Shown here: piece by piece, positions 12,259-23,530 of the stretch
How positions within the stretch are numbered: the first letter of the stretch is position 1
How the letters are laid out: the number at the start of each line of letters is the position of its first letter
Source of the DNA: Ochotona curzoniae
Taxonomy: Eukaryota; Chordata; Mammalia; Lagomorpha; Ochotonidae
Length of the DNA: 64,000 nt
Assembly (NCBI RefSeq): GCF_017591425.1
Contig: NW_024466513.1
Coordinates: forward strand, 118,993-182,992
Reading direction: 5' to 3'
Position numbers and translations under genes: made by a program
The notes under the pieces: model-generated
Told to the model about the DNA's origin: nothing
The model's database searches: none
What the model saw: the letters and a program-made list of their open reading frames with translations, nothing else

Positions 12259-13885
12259 GGACTCTTCTCCCAGACATTGAGCACAAATGATACTTTTTAT
12301 TAAACCAATCAAATACTCTCATATTTTTATTAGCCATTTCTACCACCAGAATTGATGAACTGCAAATATTCACTGAAATAACTTATGAAACCAGTCACAA
12401 ATACACTCACAAATTGATAAGTGCTCTAGGTCACCAAAATTCCATCTTCAAAAAGATTCTTTATTGGTACAACTTACCCTCTGACTAAACCAACTTGTGG
12501 ATGCAAATTGGAACTGCTGTGTATCCCAAGCTCACTACCCTAGGACTTATCTGGGCCTTTGCCGAGCTTTTACTCCCTAGGTAGCCATGGCTCAGAGAAC
12601 ACAGAGTGCATCAATCATTTCTTTAGATGACATTAATATGTCACCAAGGAATGGAGTTCTGCATGGTAAAGAATAATATAATGTTTCAAGCAGTGAACTA
12701 TATAAAGCAGATGGATCACTATAGACGCCCTCCAGTTTTAGGGCATCAGCTGCCACTCTGAATAGCATCCCCAATCTACTGCTATCTTTCAGGGGAATGA
12801 GTGAGAAACAGGATAAGACAGACACATTTATTTATTACAAGTGTTTTGAAATTCAGACAAACAAAAAGAGTGTAGTGAGGACCATGTAAATATTTCCATG
12901 GGGATCCAAGTTGAGGACATTCTAAAGAAACGAGCCTTTTACGTAAAAAGATGTCTAAGATTTTGAGCTATTTACTTTTTTCTTATTACTGGGCAGACTT
13001 TTTCATTCACTCTCTTAGTTCCTACATTCTTGCAACAGACACAAGACCAAAAACAAGTCAGGTTTTCACACTGGTACCCAAGCCACTGTCTGCTGCCTCC
13101 CAGCCTGGGCAGTAGCTGCACACTGCATTTGCACAGAAATGAAACTTAGGCATTCTGATGGAGATGCAGGAGTCCCAAAGTCATCTTAACCACTGTCACA
13201 CACACCCACACAGGGCAGTGATGCCTTCCTGTGCTGTGTCAGGTGGCCATTCACTGCTTTTCTCCCAGCATAGGGTTTACAGCAAACAGTTCATTTAAAG
13301 AGTTAATGCTTACTTTGTGAGATAGAAATTAAAAAAAAAAAAAAGACAACTTACAGAGTTGTATCTTTGAGGAAATAGTGACTCCTGTTGTGATTTTTCA
13401 GGGCAGAGAGCAGCACTTGGCATTGAGGCAAGAGTTCTGGACATTCAGAGATTTATTCCCTGCCTTAATGCTCTCTGCTGAACCTGACTTATTCCCTCTA
13501 CAACTCATGGGGACATTTAATCCCAATTGGGAGAACTTAAGGGAATGGGTGACAACATACCAGAAGCCATCAGGATAAATCAGTAGTGCTGCCTTCACAG
13601 CTCCTTCCTCAGGTTCTTCTAGAGAAGCCCCTTGACGTGAGTCCCCGTGCACTCCCTTGGCTTGTCTACAAGGTCGCTGTGCCAACCCAGGCCTCTGCCA
13701 AGCAGAACACCAGCACAGATGCTGCCCCTCAACCTTAGAGCAAAACTCTGAGCAAAACAAGGCTGTTTGTTCTAACTGCTGCAGTCTGTGCTGCTCCGGT
13801 ATCAGTAGCAAGAAAACTGCCCCAGACCCTTAGGAGGAGAGTCACTGGGGACTGAGCTGGGGGCTTGAGACACTCTTTCTCAACT
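12259..13885 (+). repeat. Segmental duplication P1, first a-b-c unit (promoter lost)
   Basis: Homologous, in reverse orientation, to about 59960-61400 of P4, and directly to the next unit at 13890-15401. Order here is segment a (12435-13310), segment b (13360-13600), and the start of segment c (13610-13885, with 'tcgctgtgccaacccaggcc'). It stops before the CRE/CCAAT promoter part of c, so this unit keeps the intron-like portion only. Confidence 0.8.
12323..12389 (-). mobile_element. Short A-tailed insert, P1 copy
   Basis: Flanked by diverged direct repeats at 12305-12322 and 12391-12410 ('ccagtcacaaatacactcac'). It corresponds to 61282-61353 in P4 and is missing from P3 near 53575. Family of the body unknown. 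Confidence 0.45.
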
Positions 13886-14967
13886 CAAAACAACTAAATC
13901 AACTTGGGTTGCAAAATGAAACTGCTGTGTATCCCAAGCTCCCTACCCTAGAATTTATCTGGGTCTTTGCCAACGTTTTACTCCCTAGGTAGCCAAGCTT
14001 GAGAGAACCCAGAGTGCACCTATCATTTCTTTAGATGACATTCATATGTCACCAAGGATTGGAGCTCTTGATGGGTAAAGAAAATAGAGATGAAAGACAA
14101 TAAATGCGCTCCAATTTTAGGGCATCAGCTGCCACTCTGAATGGCAACCCCCAATCTACTGGTACATTCAGTGTGAATGAGTGAGACAGAGGATAAGTTA
14201 ATCACATTTGTTTAAAGTGTTTCAAAACTCAGAAAAATAAAAAGACTGTATTGAACACCAAGTAAATGTTTCAATGCGGGATCGTATGTTTTGGACATTC
14301 AAATAAAATGTATGCACTTAAGTTAGGTAAAAGGATATGTCCTAAGACATTAGAAGCTTCATTTAGATTTTTTTTTTTTTCTTATATACTGGGCAAACTT
14401 TTTCATCCCCTCTAACTTCCCACATGCTTGCAAGAGCCACACCACCAAAAGTAAGTCAGGTTTTGCACACTGCTACCTAAGCCACTGTCTGCTGCCTCCC
14501 AGCCTGGGCAGGAGCTGCAGAACTGAAACCTAGGCATTCTCATGGTGACACAGGAGTCACAATGTCATCTTAACCACTGTCACACACACACACATAGGGC
14601 AGGGATACCTTCCTTGAAGCAAAAGTCTGAGCAAAACAAGGCTGTTTGTTCCAATGCTGCAGTCTGTGCTGCTCAGGTATCAGCAACAAGAAAACTGCCC
14701 AGAACCTTAGGAGGAGCTTCACTGACAACTCAGCTGGGGGCTGGAGATGCTGTTGCTCAACTCAATATATGCTTTTACAGAAAGAAAAAGGAAATCCTGC
14801 CCAACGTGAATGTCACACTGTCCCTGGGCCCTCCCCCTTCTCACTGCACAATGGGTTCAACTGTGAGTCCTAGTGTTCAAGGTCAGTGCTGCAGAGTGAG
14901 GACCCCAAGGTCCCCCTCCTGGACCCCAACCTCCCCGGGGCCTCAGGAGATGCTCTCACACACTCAC

Positions 14968-15140
14968 CCTTCCCAGCTTCTCACCAGTCGGGGGTCCTGC
15001 AGAGGCTCCTGCGGGAAGGGAGCTCACAGGGCAGCACTGGCTCAGCCACCTGCGCCTCTCCACCAGCACAACCAGCCACGCGGCTATGGAGGCGCCCACA
15101 ACAACCTCCTGCCTGCTGCCACAGGGCTTCCTGGGCGCCT
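14968..15140 (-). other. Predicted 5' exon of module c, P1 copy
   Basis: Minus-strand exon-like segment between the CRE (15144-15151) and a splice donor whose complement 'actcac' is at 14962-14967. GC-rich, with E-box-like 'cacgtg'-type sites altered here ('cacgcgg'). Open frames through it are not shared among the four copies, so it looks like a noncoding leader. Confidence 0.4.
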
Positions 15141-15240
15141 GATTGACGTCACAATGCGCAGCCAATCACAATCACAAAATGGTAGAGGGGCAGTCAGGTT
15201 GGATTCTGGAGGGAGGGGGAGTGAGGGGCGGGGCTTCACC
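15141..15240 (-). promoter_or_regulatory. CRE/CCAAT/GC-box promoter, module c copy P1
   Basis: In transcription order (leftward): GC box GGGGCGGGG at 15225-15233, CCAAT at 15162-15166 inside 'gcagccaatcacaatcac', and the perfect palindrome TGACGTCA at 15144-15151. These are the known classes of site for Sp1/KLF, NF-Y and CREB/ATF/CREM. No TATA box, as in CpG-type promoters. This copy and P3 lack about 35 bp that P2 and P4 carry next to the CRE. Confidence 0.6.
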
Positions 15241-15418
15241 TCAGGCAATATGTGGCCTCCTCTCTTGCAGCTTGAGCCTTCCAACAGCAGGGGCCGCTGT
15301 CGCCTCTCACATCAGTCCACCTCCTGGCCTCTCCTTCCCTCTCTGATTCAGGATCCTGTTCAAGTTTAAAATCCCAAAAATGTGTGACAATAATCTCACT
15401 TACAAATCACTGAACATT

Positions 15419-15753
15419 GGGCCCGGCGCGGTGGCGCAAGTGGTTAAGTCCTCGCCTTGCACGCCCGGGATCCCATATGGGCGCCGGTTCTAATCCCGGC
15501 AGCCCCGCTTCCCTTCCAGCTCCCTGCCTGTGGCCTGGGAAAGCAGTTGAGGACGGCCCAAAGCTTTGGGACCCTGCACCCGCGTGGGAGACCCGGAAGA
15601 GGCTCCTGGCTTTGGATCGGCATAGTATCGGCCCGTTGCGGCTCACTTGGGGAGTGAATCATCGGATGGAAGATCTTCCTCTCTGTCTCTCCTCTCTGTA
15701 TATCCGCCTTTCCAATAAAAAATAATAAAAATAAATCTTAAAAAAAAAAAAAA
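15419..15753 (+). mobile_element. CSINE, youngest copy, with 17-bp target-site duplication
   Basis: Near-consensus element starting 'gggcccggcgcggtggcgca' and ending in an A tail. Perfect 17-bp direct repeats 'acaaatcactgaacatt' flank it at 15402-15418 and 15754-15770. The equivalent point of P3 and P4 is empty, so it inserted after duplication. The best reference for the SINE family in this window, and the main argument for Ochotona. Confidence 0.97.
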
Positions 15754-15770
15754 ACAAATCACTGAACATT

Positions 15771-16499
15771 CAATAGTTTCCGGGACCTTTTTATAGTGGA
15801 TTTTTGACTTTATGTAATATGACTTTTAAAATATAGAACTGAAAAATATTTGAAAATATAGTATAAATTTATCTTTTCAATCTCACTTATCATTTTCTTT
15901 TCCATATTTTTAAAATTTTCATATTGATCCATATTGTTTCTTAGTAGTAGATAGTATCTTGATTGTATATCTTGATCCCCTACCTAGAAATTTTTCCTGA
16001 TTCTCTCATCAGTTTATGTTTGGTTTGCATAAATCCCCATTAGTATATACTGATAATTCTGCCACTATGCTACAATATATTAATTAATAAATTATTATAT
16101 TAGTATGTATTGATAATCTTGCCACTGTGCTACAATTTCCTTTCTGTGTTTAAATTCCTGATTATATATTCACAACAGTAGTTAAGAGACCAAGTGAGAA
16201 GGCTTGTCAAAATTTAATCGAAAGAAAGCGTTTCAAGTGTTGTATGTGATAAACATTGTTTTTGTGTTTCCTTTGTTAAAATATGTGTATTTCAGTGTCT
16301 TGGTTTCCACAATTTGTGGGTTTTGGTTTCTGTTTTAAAATATCTTACTTTTAAGCATTTCACAAAAGTCTGTTCTAATTTAATGAAAGCTTACATGTTT
16401 TGTGAAGGATGATGTTCACATTCCTGAAATTGATTATTTACATGGTGTTTCCTTTTTAATGACTTGTATTAATTTTTTATAAGATTCATTTATTTTTCT
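15771..16499. other. AT-rich intergenic stretch
   Basis: Contains an imperfect internal repeat: 'tagtatatactgataat' near 16032 and 'tagtatgtattgataat' near 16100, both followed by a 'gccactrtgctacaat' block about 70 bp apart. No gene recognised. Confidence 0.4.
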
Positions 16500-17880
16500 G
16501 TAGCACCCAAAGATAAGAAGGAGAATGAGTGAGGGCTGGTCAGGAAAGGCCACTGTTCCTGCTAGGACAGGAGGTAAACTAAGTAGCGCTGGGCCATGGA
16601 CTGACTGGTATGTGTGAGATCTGGCAGGGAGAGGTTCTGATGCAGGAGCTTGGGGAACTCCTCTGTAGGAACACAGTCCCTACAGGTAAGCACAAAAACT
16701 AAGACAGGGAACAACCCAGACCAGGCCAGGTTAGGATACACACTGGCATACATTTGGCTGAACCAGTTCCTATCACCTGCTGTAAGATCTGAGAACCAGA
16801 ATCGTGTGTGGGACATGCTGGTTAGGGCTGCGATATCAGCTAGTTCCCATTAGGGCTATTAGTAGGGACTGGCTGGGTTGGGCTAGTCTGTAGTCCCCCG
16901 CAGCATGAGCTGGAACTGGGGGTGAGTCAGGCCTGGTCAGGCTAAAACATCCACTGGCTAATGCCAAGGTGGGGTGGGCCACAGTGTTCAACCAACACAT
17001 GTGGGACCCAGGGGGTGAAGAGAGGGGTGAGACCGATAGGAAGACTTATGAGGGCTCCCATTCTGGACCACGCCTCCCACCGGTGAACCTAAGAGCTGGG
17101 ATGGTGGCACACCAGACGGGGCAGGGTTACAACACCTGTTTACCTCATGTGAGCTGGATCAGTGGAAAGCCAGGCTGAGCTGATTGTACGTAGTGATGTA
17201 TGCATAAGCCAGAGTGTGTGTGGGCTTGTCCCCAGCACCAACTGGCAGATGCTGGCAGATGGGGGACAAATCCTGTCAAGTTTAATTGCAGAAACACCTG
17301 GAGAATACAAGACCTGGAAGTGGGAGTGGGTCCAGCAGGGAAACAATAGGCACTTCCCTCTAGGGTTGCCACTCCCAGTGGGGAGCATGAGAACCAGGAA
17401 TGGAGCAGGCATGGCAAGACAGAGAGCGGCACCTGCAAGCACCGGATAGTGGTTACTGGATAGTGGTACTAGAGTGGAGAGTGGAGCTGGTTGGGATGAA
17501 CTAGCCTTAGATGCCCATTGACATATACAAGAGCTGAATGGGATGGGAGACAGGCTGTACATACCAGCAAGCATGGGAACCAGTACAGGGGGCAGGCCTG
17601 GTGGGGGTTATTGTGGGTCTCTCTGACTAGGCTGCAGCTTCTGCTGGTTTACATGAAGGCTGAGTGTGTGCTAGGCAGGACTGGGCCGTGCTGCAATACC
17701 CATTAGTTTCAATAGAAACCAGGGCTGGAGACAGAACTGACCCAGCAATTGCAACCACCAGTGTGTGCATATGTTGCTTTGGATGACCGATTCTGCCAGA
17801 TCTGTATTAGCAAGCACACACAGGAACAGGTCTGGGATTACCAAATGAGGTTTCTTTGAGGACCGCCCCCCACCGCCCCC
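16500..17880 (-). repeat. G-rich degenerate array within P1
   Basis: Degenerate units with recurrent 'ggcctggtcaggct', 'gaaccagttcc' and 'agctggatcagtgg'-type words, G-rich on the + strand, i.e. the opposite base bias to the array that follows at 19361. Long open frames on both strands (e.g. 17140-17574) are by-products of GC content and have no domain. May be the internal part of a larger element ending near 18350. Confidence 0.5.
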
Positions 17881-17980
17881 CACAACTCAATGAATGGATT
17901 CAGAACCCCAATCAAAGACAGAATTACAGGTTCTATGGTCTGACTGAGGAGTTCAAATATATATGTCTGCATTCCTTACT

Positions 17981-18140
17981 CTCTGTTCAATGCTTGTGTG
18001 GGACAATATAGATGTTAATTCTAAGATGCTTTGTATTTCTAATTGTGTAGTATCAAGAGTTCCAGGAGAGGTAAGGTCTAACAGTAATGGGATGTGGGTA
18101 GAGAAGTCAGGAAAAAGTGAATGTCTGCAGCTTTATAAGT
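17981..18140 (+). repeat. X element, copy 1
   Basis: Shares about 150 bp with 43263-43412 in the same orientation, including 'gatgctttgtatt' and 'gtgaatgtctgcag'. Both copies lie beside GC-rich array sequence. Downstream, an AATAAA at about 18334 in 'cagttaataaagaatgc' could be the end of an LTR-like or polyadenylated element. Confidence 0.6.
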
Positions 18141-18455
18141 GTGTCCAGATCATTTGTTGCATGTCTCTAAGCATAACTTACATTGCTGGGGAAGCTGGGA
18201 CATAGATCTTCAGTTTAATGGATGGACTTCACAGGAATGGCCATTTGTTCTTCTTGGGGTTTTATTGCCTGGATTATTATTTGGATTTGTGATTTGTTAT
18301 TTCTAGTAGGCCCTGTTATCACCAAGCTCAGTTAATAAAGAATGCATAAAAAACACTGAACTTGTCTGGAGTGATCTCACTCAAACCCCACAAGAAACAT
18401 AATAGCTAACCTCTTGTACCCTATGAACAACGTTTGTGTATGATTAAATTTATCT

Positions 18456-18785
18456 TTTTAAAAAATACTTATTTTATATTTATTACAGTCAGATTTACAG
18501 AGAGAAGAAAGAGAGGAAGCTCTTCTGTCCATTGATTCACTCTGTAAGTGGCCACTTGGCCAGAGCTGTGCTTATCTGAAGCCAGGAGTCTGGAGCCTTT
18601 TTGAATATCCCACATGGGTGCAGGGTCCCAAGGCTTTGGACTATCTTCAACTGCTTTTCCAGGCCACAAGCAGTGAGCTGGATGGAAAGCAGGGCTGCCA
18701 GAATTAGGACTGGTGCCCATATGGAATCCTGACACATGCAAGTGCAAAGCAAGCCCTTTAGCCACTAGGGAACTGCACTGGGCCC
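18456..18785 (-). mobile_element. CSINE
   Basis: Minus orientation from 'aaaaatacttattttatatt' to 'aactgcactgggccc'; full length. Confidence 0.92.
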
Positions 18786-19220
18786 TAGATATAACTCTCA
18801 ATGTAATCTGTGAAAAATGTGTCAGGGCTAAAGGCAGGTGAATGCAAATTAAGTATATTACAAAACATTAGAGAATTATGACCTCTCCCAACCTAGTATG
18901 GAATGAGTTCAATTGAAAATCCCAATTTGATACTTGCGTTTTACAACTTAGAAGTGAAAAATAATGTCAAGTTTCAACATTTGTTCTAATAAACATTTGA
19001 TCTGTGCACTTTAGTTTAAATTGGCATGTTTAAGTCACAGATTTTGAAATAATTGAACTCAATTAACTCAGTGGAACACAGGAAATTATATTTGCTGCAT
19101 AAAATTACAATCTGCCAATTAGAAGATATCCACAGAAACAGTGAAGAGATTAGCATGCAGCATTAGAATATAAGCGAATCACAGGCAGGTAAATGAGAGT
19201 CAACTTTAAAGTGCCCCTGG
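18786..19220. other. Unassigned stretch
   Basis: AT-rich; no gene or repeat recognised. A U6-like phrase near 19150 is too short to support an RNA gene. Confidence 0.35.
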
Positions 19221-19360
19221 AGGGCCTGGTGCAAAAGCCTAGTGGCTAAATTTCTCACCTTGTTGCACCAGGATCGCATATGGGCACCACTTCTAATCTC
19301 AGCAGCTCCAATTGCCATCCACCTCACTGCTTCTGACCTGAGAAACCAGTCAAGGACAGC
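19221..19360 (+). mobile_element. CSINE, 5' half, joined to the GC-rich array
   Basis: Runs from 'agggcctggtgcaaaagcct' to 'cagtcaaggacagc' and then stops abruptly at the array edge. The P2 copy at 40272-40411 stops at the same SINE position. Confidence 0.8.
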
Positions 19361-20021
19361 TGGTGTCTTTCAGGGCCTCTGGCCTGCCTGCCCCACCACT
19401 ATGCCTGCTGCTCCAGAGTCGCGCCACACAGGCTAAACCAGTGTACTATGCTACAGCCCTCACTCTGCCTGTTCTTCAGGGCCAGACCTGTTTAGCCCAC
19501 GCCCACAGTGCCTCTAGCACTCCTGCCATGGCAGCTGTTGCAGGGACAGACCTGCTTAGCCTGTTAGCCCCAACAGGTGGCTCAAGGGCCGGCGGAATCA
19601 GCCAGCACTCTCCACCCATCCTGCACTGGTAGCATCCTTTCCCAATGGCCCCTGCAGGAACAGGCCAACTTCAATGGCACTTCATATAACTTTAGCCCAC
19701 CTGGCATTAGTTCCAGAACAACTGCAGCTTGGCCATTGCCCCTGCACCTCTATCCATTCTACTACACCCTCTGCTCCAAGGTCAGGCACTCTGGCACACA
19801 CAGCACACCGAGCACATCCATCCCGCCAGGTTCAGCCAGCCACCTGGCACTTGAGCAGGCTGCTCACCCACCTGGCACTCCAGATCAGGTGGCCTGCCCT
19901 TTGCCTGCCATTAAGCCAGGCATGCCTGAGGCTGCAAGGATGGGCCTTTACAGCTGGCACCGCATTGCCCACAGCCCACCCACCATGCACTACAGGGTGA
20001 GGGCAGCTCTCTAACACCCCC

Positions 20022-20076
<55 letters not shown>

Positions 20077-22060
20077 CCATTCCCGGCCTGCCTACAAACC
20101 TCTCCAGGGCCAGGTGGGCTCAGCTTATGTTCCAAGCGCCTCTATCCCTCCAGCACTGCTGCCTTTGCTGCTGCTCTGGGCCCAGGTACTCCACTGGCCT
20201 TGAGCAAGCAAGCCATATGCTCCAGGGTCAAGCAGTCCAAGCCACTTAGGCCAGTGCACCCTACACCCCTTCCACACAGGCCCTGCAAAGCCCCACTCTG
20301 CTCCAGGGTTATGCAAGTTCAGCTAACTCCACCCCCACCCCCTGCCCCTGCAACTATATTGCAGCCTTACATGGCCACTCTGGGTCTGGGCCTTCTCAGA
20401 ATGTGTCCCACGCGTCCCCAGCCTTCCTGTGGTGCCCAATGCTTCAGGGCATTGCACATTTAGCAGCATCCCAGGGTTGGCCCACCATCCCCTGCTCCCC
20501 TCCCCCATGGCTGGGCTGTCCGGATTACCACTTCAGGACCAGTAAAACCTGCATTTCTAGACCACATTCCACGCCCCGCCTCAGGCTACCTTAAGGCTTG
20601 GTCAGCTTGGCTAGAGTCCCCATAACACACCCACCCCACAGAACAGCCTTGGTGCTACCAGGTCAGATGAGCTCAGGCGGGGCCTCCAGTGTCCCCATCC
20701 AAGCTACTAGTCCCTCCAGGCTTCAGCCGGCTTGACAGTCATCCTGCTAACCCCATGCAAGTCCGCCATGCCCACCCCAATCAACAACAGCTCCAGGGCC
20801 AAGATGCTTGGCCACCAACCTGCTCACTCTGTCAATCGCCCACCACCGCTCCCAGGCTGGGCACTAAAAGCTGGCATCCCCAAGGGCCTCTGGATTGCCA
20901 GCCCAGCCACCATGACCACTGCTTCAGGGTCAGGCCAGATCTGCTCGCCCAGCACTGCTCCTACACCCACTCTGCCTCTAGCACTCCTACCAGCTCCACT
21001 CCCTCCCCACTCTCGCCTCTAGCTCGCCCCCTACTAAGTTGCTCCAGGGCTAGGTAAGCACCCCCACCCCCAGTCCCACCCATCTGCCACATGCCAGGGC
21101 CATGCCAGCTCTTCCAGTACTCCTGCACACCCAACACAACCGCCCCGCTGGTGCAATCGTTGTTGCTGAACCAGGCCAGCTTGGCAGGCCCAGCCCACCC
21201 TGCCAGCCACTCCAGGGCCAAGCATACTCAGCCATCTTAAGCTTCCCCCAGCACCCAGTATGTTCTATGGCCAGGGTGGCAAGCCTGGCATCCTATCCTA
21301 ACCCCCTTCCCTGCCTTCTGTGTGTGCAGGCAGCCTGCCCTGCTGCCCTGCAGTCCTACTGGCTGCCCCAGGGCCAGGCACGCTCGCCTAGCCACTCTGC
21401 GACCCCAAAAAGTGGCTCCTCCACCTGCTGCTCACCCTGATCCCCCCTGCGCCCAAGCAGCAATCTAGCAATCCTACACTGCCCACCCCGCCCTGCCCTG
21501 CCCCTCCCACTGCTACAAGGACAGGCCTGCTCTCCCAAGCTCATTGTTTCAAGGCAAGGGTGGTTTGGACTGCGCCTCCTGAGCCCTTGCCCACCACCCC
21601 CACCTGCCCGCCATCCACTCCAGCACCCAGTGGTTCACTAACACCCTCTAACTCCCTTCACCACCCCCTCTGCCACACACACACATCCCTAAACTGCCTG
21701 CAGGCTGCTCCAGGGCCAAGCCAGCCTAGCCAGTGTCACCCCAGCTGCTTTAGGGCCAGGCCTATTCAGATAGTGCTTCAAGAGTCCCAAGCATGCATAG
21801 CATCAGATCCAGGGCCGGGGGCTCGGCCAGGGTCCCGACACCTCTAACCCGCCCTCCCACAGCCCTGCAGCTGCTCCAGGATCAGGCAGGCTTGGCCAGA
21901 GACATGGTTTCTGCATCAAGTCAATCTCTGGCCTGCTGCTCTGGAGCCAGTTCTGCTTGCCCTGCATCCACAGTGCATCTGCCACGAGCAGCTTGTCCTC
22001 TGCTCCAGGGCCAGGTCCTTTTGGCCCATGACCCACACCCCCCAACATACCCAGCATGAC
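19361..22060 (+). repeat. GC-rich degenerate array, P1 copy
   Basis: C-rich on the + strand, built from irregular units (roughly 70-125 nt apart) that each carry a variant of 'ctccagggccaggc' followed by 'cagccagtg' and 'cctctagcactcctgcc'. Related blocks: 40412-42604, 43720-45330 and 62340-63165 in the same orientation; 47800-49640 and 55380-55960 inverted. Many overlapping open frames of 60-145 codons lie on both strands; none is conserved between copies. Confidence 0.75.
20025..20075 (+). repeat. (AC)n microsatellite
   Basis: About 25 uninterrupted AC units within the P1 array. The P3 array has a (GT)n tract of similar length at 49144-49190, i.e. AC in array orientation. Confidence 0.98.
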
Positions 22061-22089
22061 CATCCCACTGTCCCGACAGCCGTTGCAGT

Positions 22090-22620
22090 GCCAACCTGGT
22101 TAAGTCTCCCAAGGGCAGGTCCTCCTTCTTTTGGATTGGGCCTGGGGTCTTCCAGGGGTTCCTGAAACTTTCCCCAGCTAGGTCTGCTGCTGGGGTTTTC
22201 ATGGGCAGGTCCTGCTTCCCCCGGGGGGTCAGAGGCTGGAGTCTTTCAAAGATGTCTCTGTTTCCCATGGGTTGGGGTCTAGGGCCTTCCCTGGGGGCGG
22301 GGGCGTCATTCTTCTTTCACCCAAGGGGTGATGGCTGGGGTCCGCCTCCCACTCTTGGGATATGAGTTGTTCAGAGATGGATTCTGCTTTCTTTTGGTTG
22401 GGTTCTGGGGTCATCTTGGGAATGTCCTTTCCCCCACGGGGTTGGGAACTTGGCTTCTTCTGTGTTGGGTGCTGAAGTCTTGCAGGAGTGGATCCTGATT
22501 GCCCCTGACTCAGGGGTTTGATTTTTCCAGGAGTGGATCATGCTTCCAATCCCCTGGCGTCAGGGGCTGAAGCCTTCCAGGGTCCTTGATGCTTCCCTCC
22601 CTTCTCACTGCCCCACTCTC
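22090..22620 (+). repeat. Second degenerate minisatellite at start of D module, P1
   Basis: Imperfect units of about 50-65 nt containing variants of 'ggagtggatcctgcttcc', 'aggggtcaggg' and 'ctggggtcttcca'. The P2 (45340-45430) and P5 (63165-63255) counterparts hold only one or two units, so P1 expanded or the others contracted. Confidence 0.55.
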
Positions 22621-23530
22621 ATCAGAATAATGGTCTTCCAGGGGCAGGAAACTACCTACAGGGAAGCTGGACCCACCCCTGGAGGACCCCAGCCTTCTAC
22701 CCAGGGCTAACCAGGACCCACCTCTAGAAGACTCCAGCATCCCATCCAGGAAGAGCCAGGACCTGGCCCCTGGGGAGTGTCCTGTTTCTGCTCTCTGGCC
22801 CCTGCCTTTGCTGCCTCTATGCGTGGCTGGATGTGGAGACTCATCACCCTTACTCTGTTGCTGCTTGCAAGATGCACTCCTGGTGCCATTTCCTGTGTGA
22901 CTTCATCGCACAGCCTGCTGTGACCCAGCGCAGGGTTTGACCCAGGGCCAGCTGCACACTCCTCTCTGTTTGTCTCAAGCCATTGCCATTAGCCACCTGC
23001 ACCTTCCTCGAGGTCACAGTACAGGGAACAAGAGATCCCCCAATGAAGGCATGGCAGATTGATTGATTTGAAAGTCATGGTAACAGAGGGAAAGAGATCT
23101 TCCAGGGTGAAGCCAGGCTAAAGCTAGGAACAGGTGCTTCAGCCAGGTCTCCCAAGTGCAATAAGTAGGGAGCTGGATCAGAAACAGAGCTGCCAGGACT
23201 CAAACTGGTGCTCTGATATGGGATGGCAGTTTATAGTTGAAAGTTTGACCCAGGGAACCGTAATTCCAACACAACTTTTGATTAGTGGGAAAATGAATAC
23301 TATCTTTATTGCTTGTTTATATTTTCTAAAATCATTAGACTTGGTTATATTTTCTAAAATAATTAACATCACAGCTCAGACTTTGAGAAATTTTTTCAAA
23401 CTAACTGAAACTTTGAGAACTGCAGGTCTAAATTTTTCTGGTCTCAAGCCCCACTATCGCATTCAGGGTACTTGACCATTGTCTTGTGTGCTTCCTGAAA
23501 TAAGTTTTCTTGTTTTTCATTTTTATTTAC
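22621..23530 (+). repeat. D module, P1 copy
   Basis: Single-copy-like block following the array, shared with 45430-46389 and 63255-64000 in the same orientation. Landmarks: 'tgcgtggctggatgtgg', 'cacagcctgctgtgaccc', an embedded old CSINE at 23060-23255, then 'gaactgcaggtctaaatttt' near 23420. Frames are not preserved between copies, so no protein is inferred. Confidence 0.75.
23060..23255 (-). mobile_element. CSINE (old), inside D module P1
   Basis: Minus orientation with 'ctgccaggactcaaactggt' and 'ctctgatatgggatggcag'. Present at the same place in D copies P2 and P5, so it predates the duplication. Confidence 0.75.

Larger units (their letters stand above)
13890..15401 (+). repeat. Segmental duplication P1, second unit (a plus complete c)
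   Basis: Repeats the 12480-13885 unit in direct orientation: the start 'aactgctgtgtatcccaagc' occurs at both. Segment b and part of a are deleted near 14600, joining a directly to c. Segment c runs 14606-15401 and includes the promoter-like core. The same c module occurs at 39272-40240 (+), 53370-52490 (-) and 59960-59000 (-). Confidence 0.85.

Noticed and set aside
15419..15753. tRNA gene in the SINE head
   Set aside because: The tRNA-like box A/B region belongs to the CSINE; the rest of the element and its target-site duplication show it is a retroposon.
19130..19190. U6 snRNA-like phrase 'agagattagcatgcagc'
   Set aside because: Only about a dozen bases fit U6; no flanking U6 sequence, A tail or target-site duplication.
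19361..22060. Dozens of open frames of 60-145 codons in the GC-rich arrays, here and in the other array copies
   Set aside because: They occur on both strands at once, start at arbitrary Met codons, carry no domain and are not kept in frame among P1, P2, P3, P4 and P5. High GC with few stops explains them.
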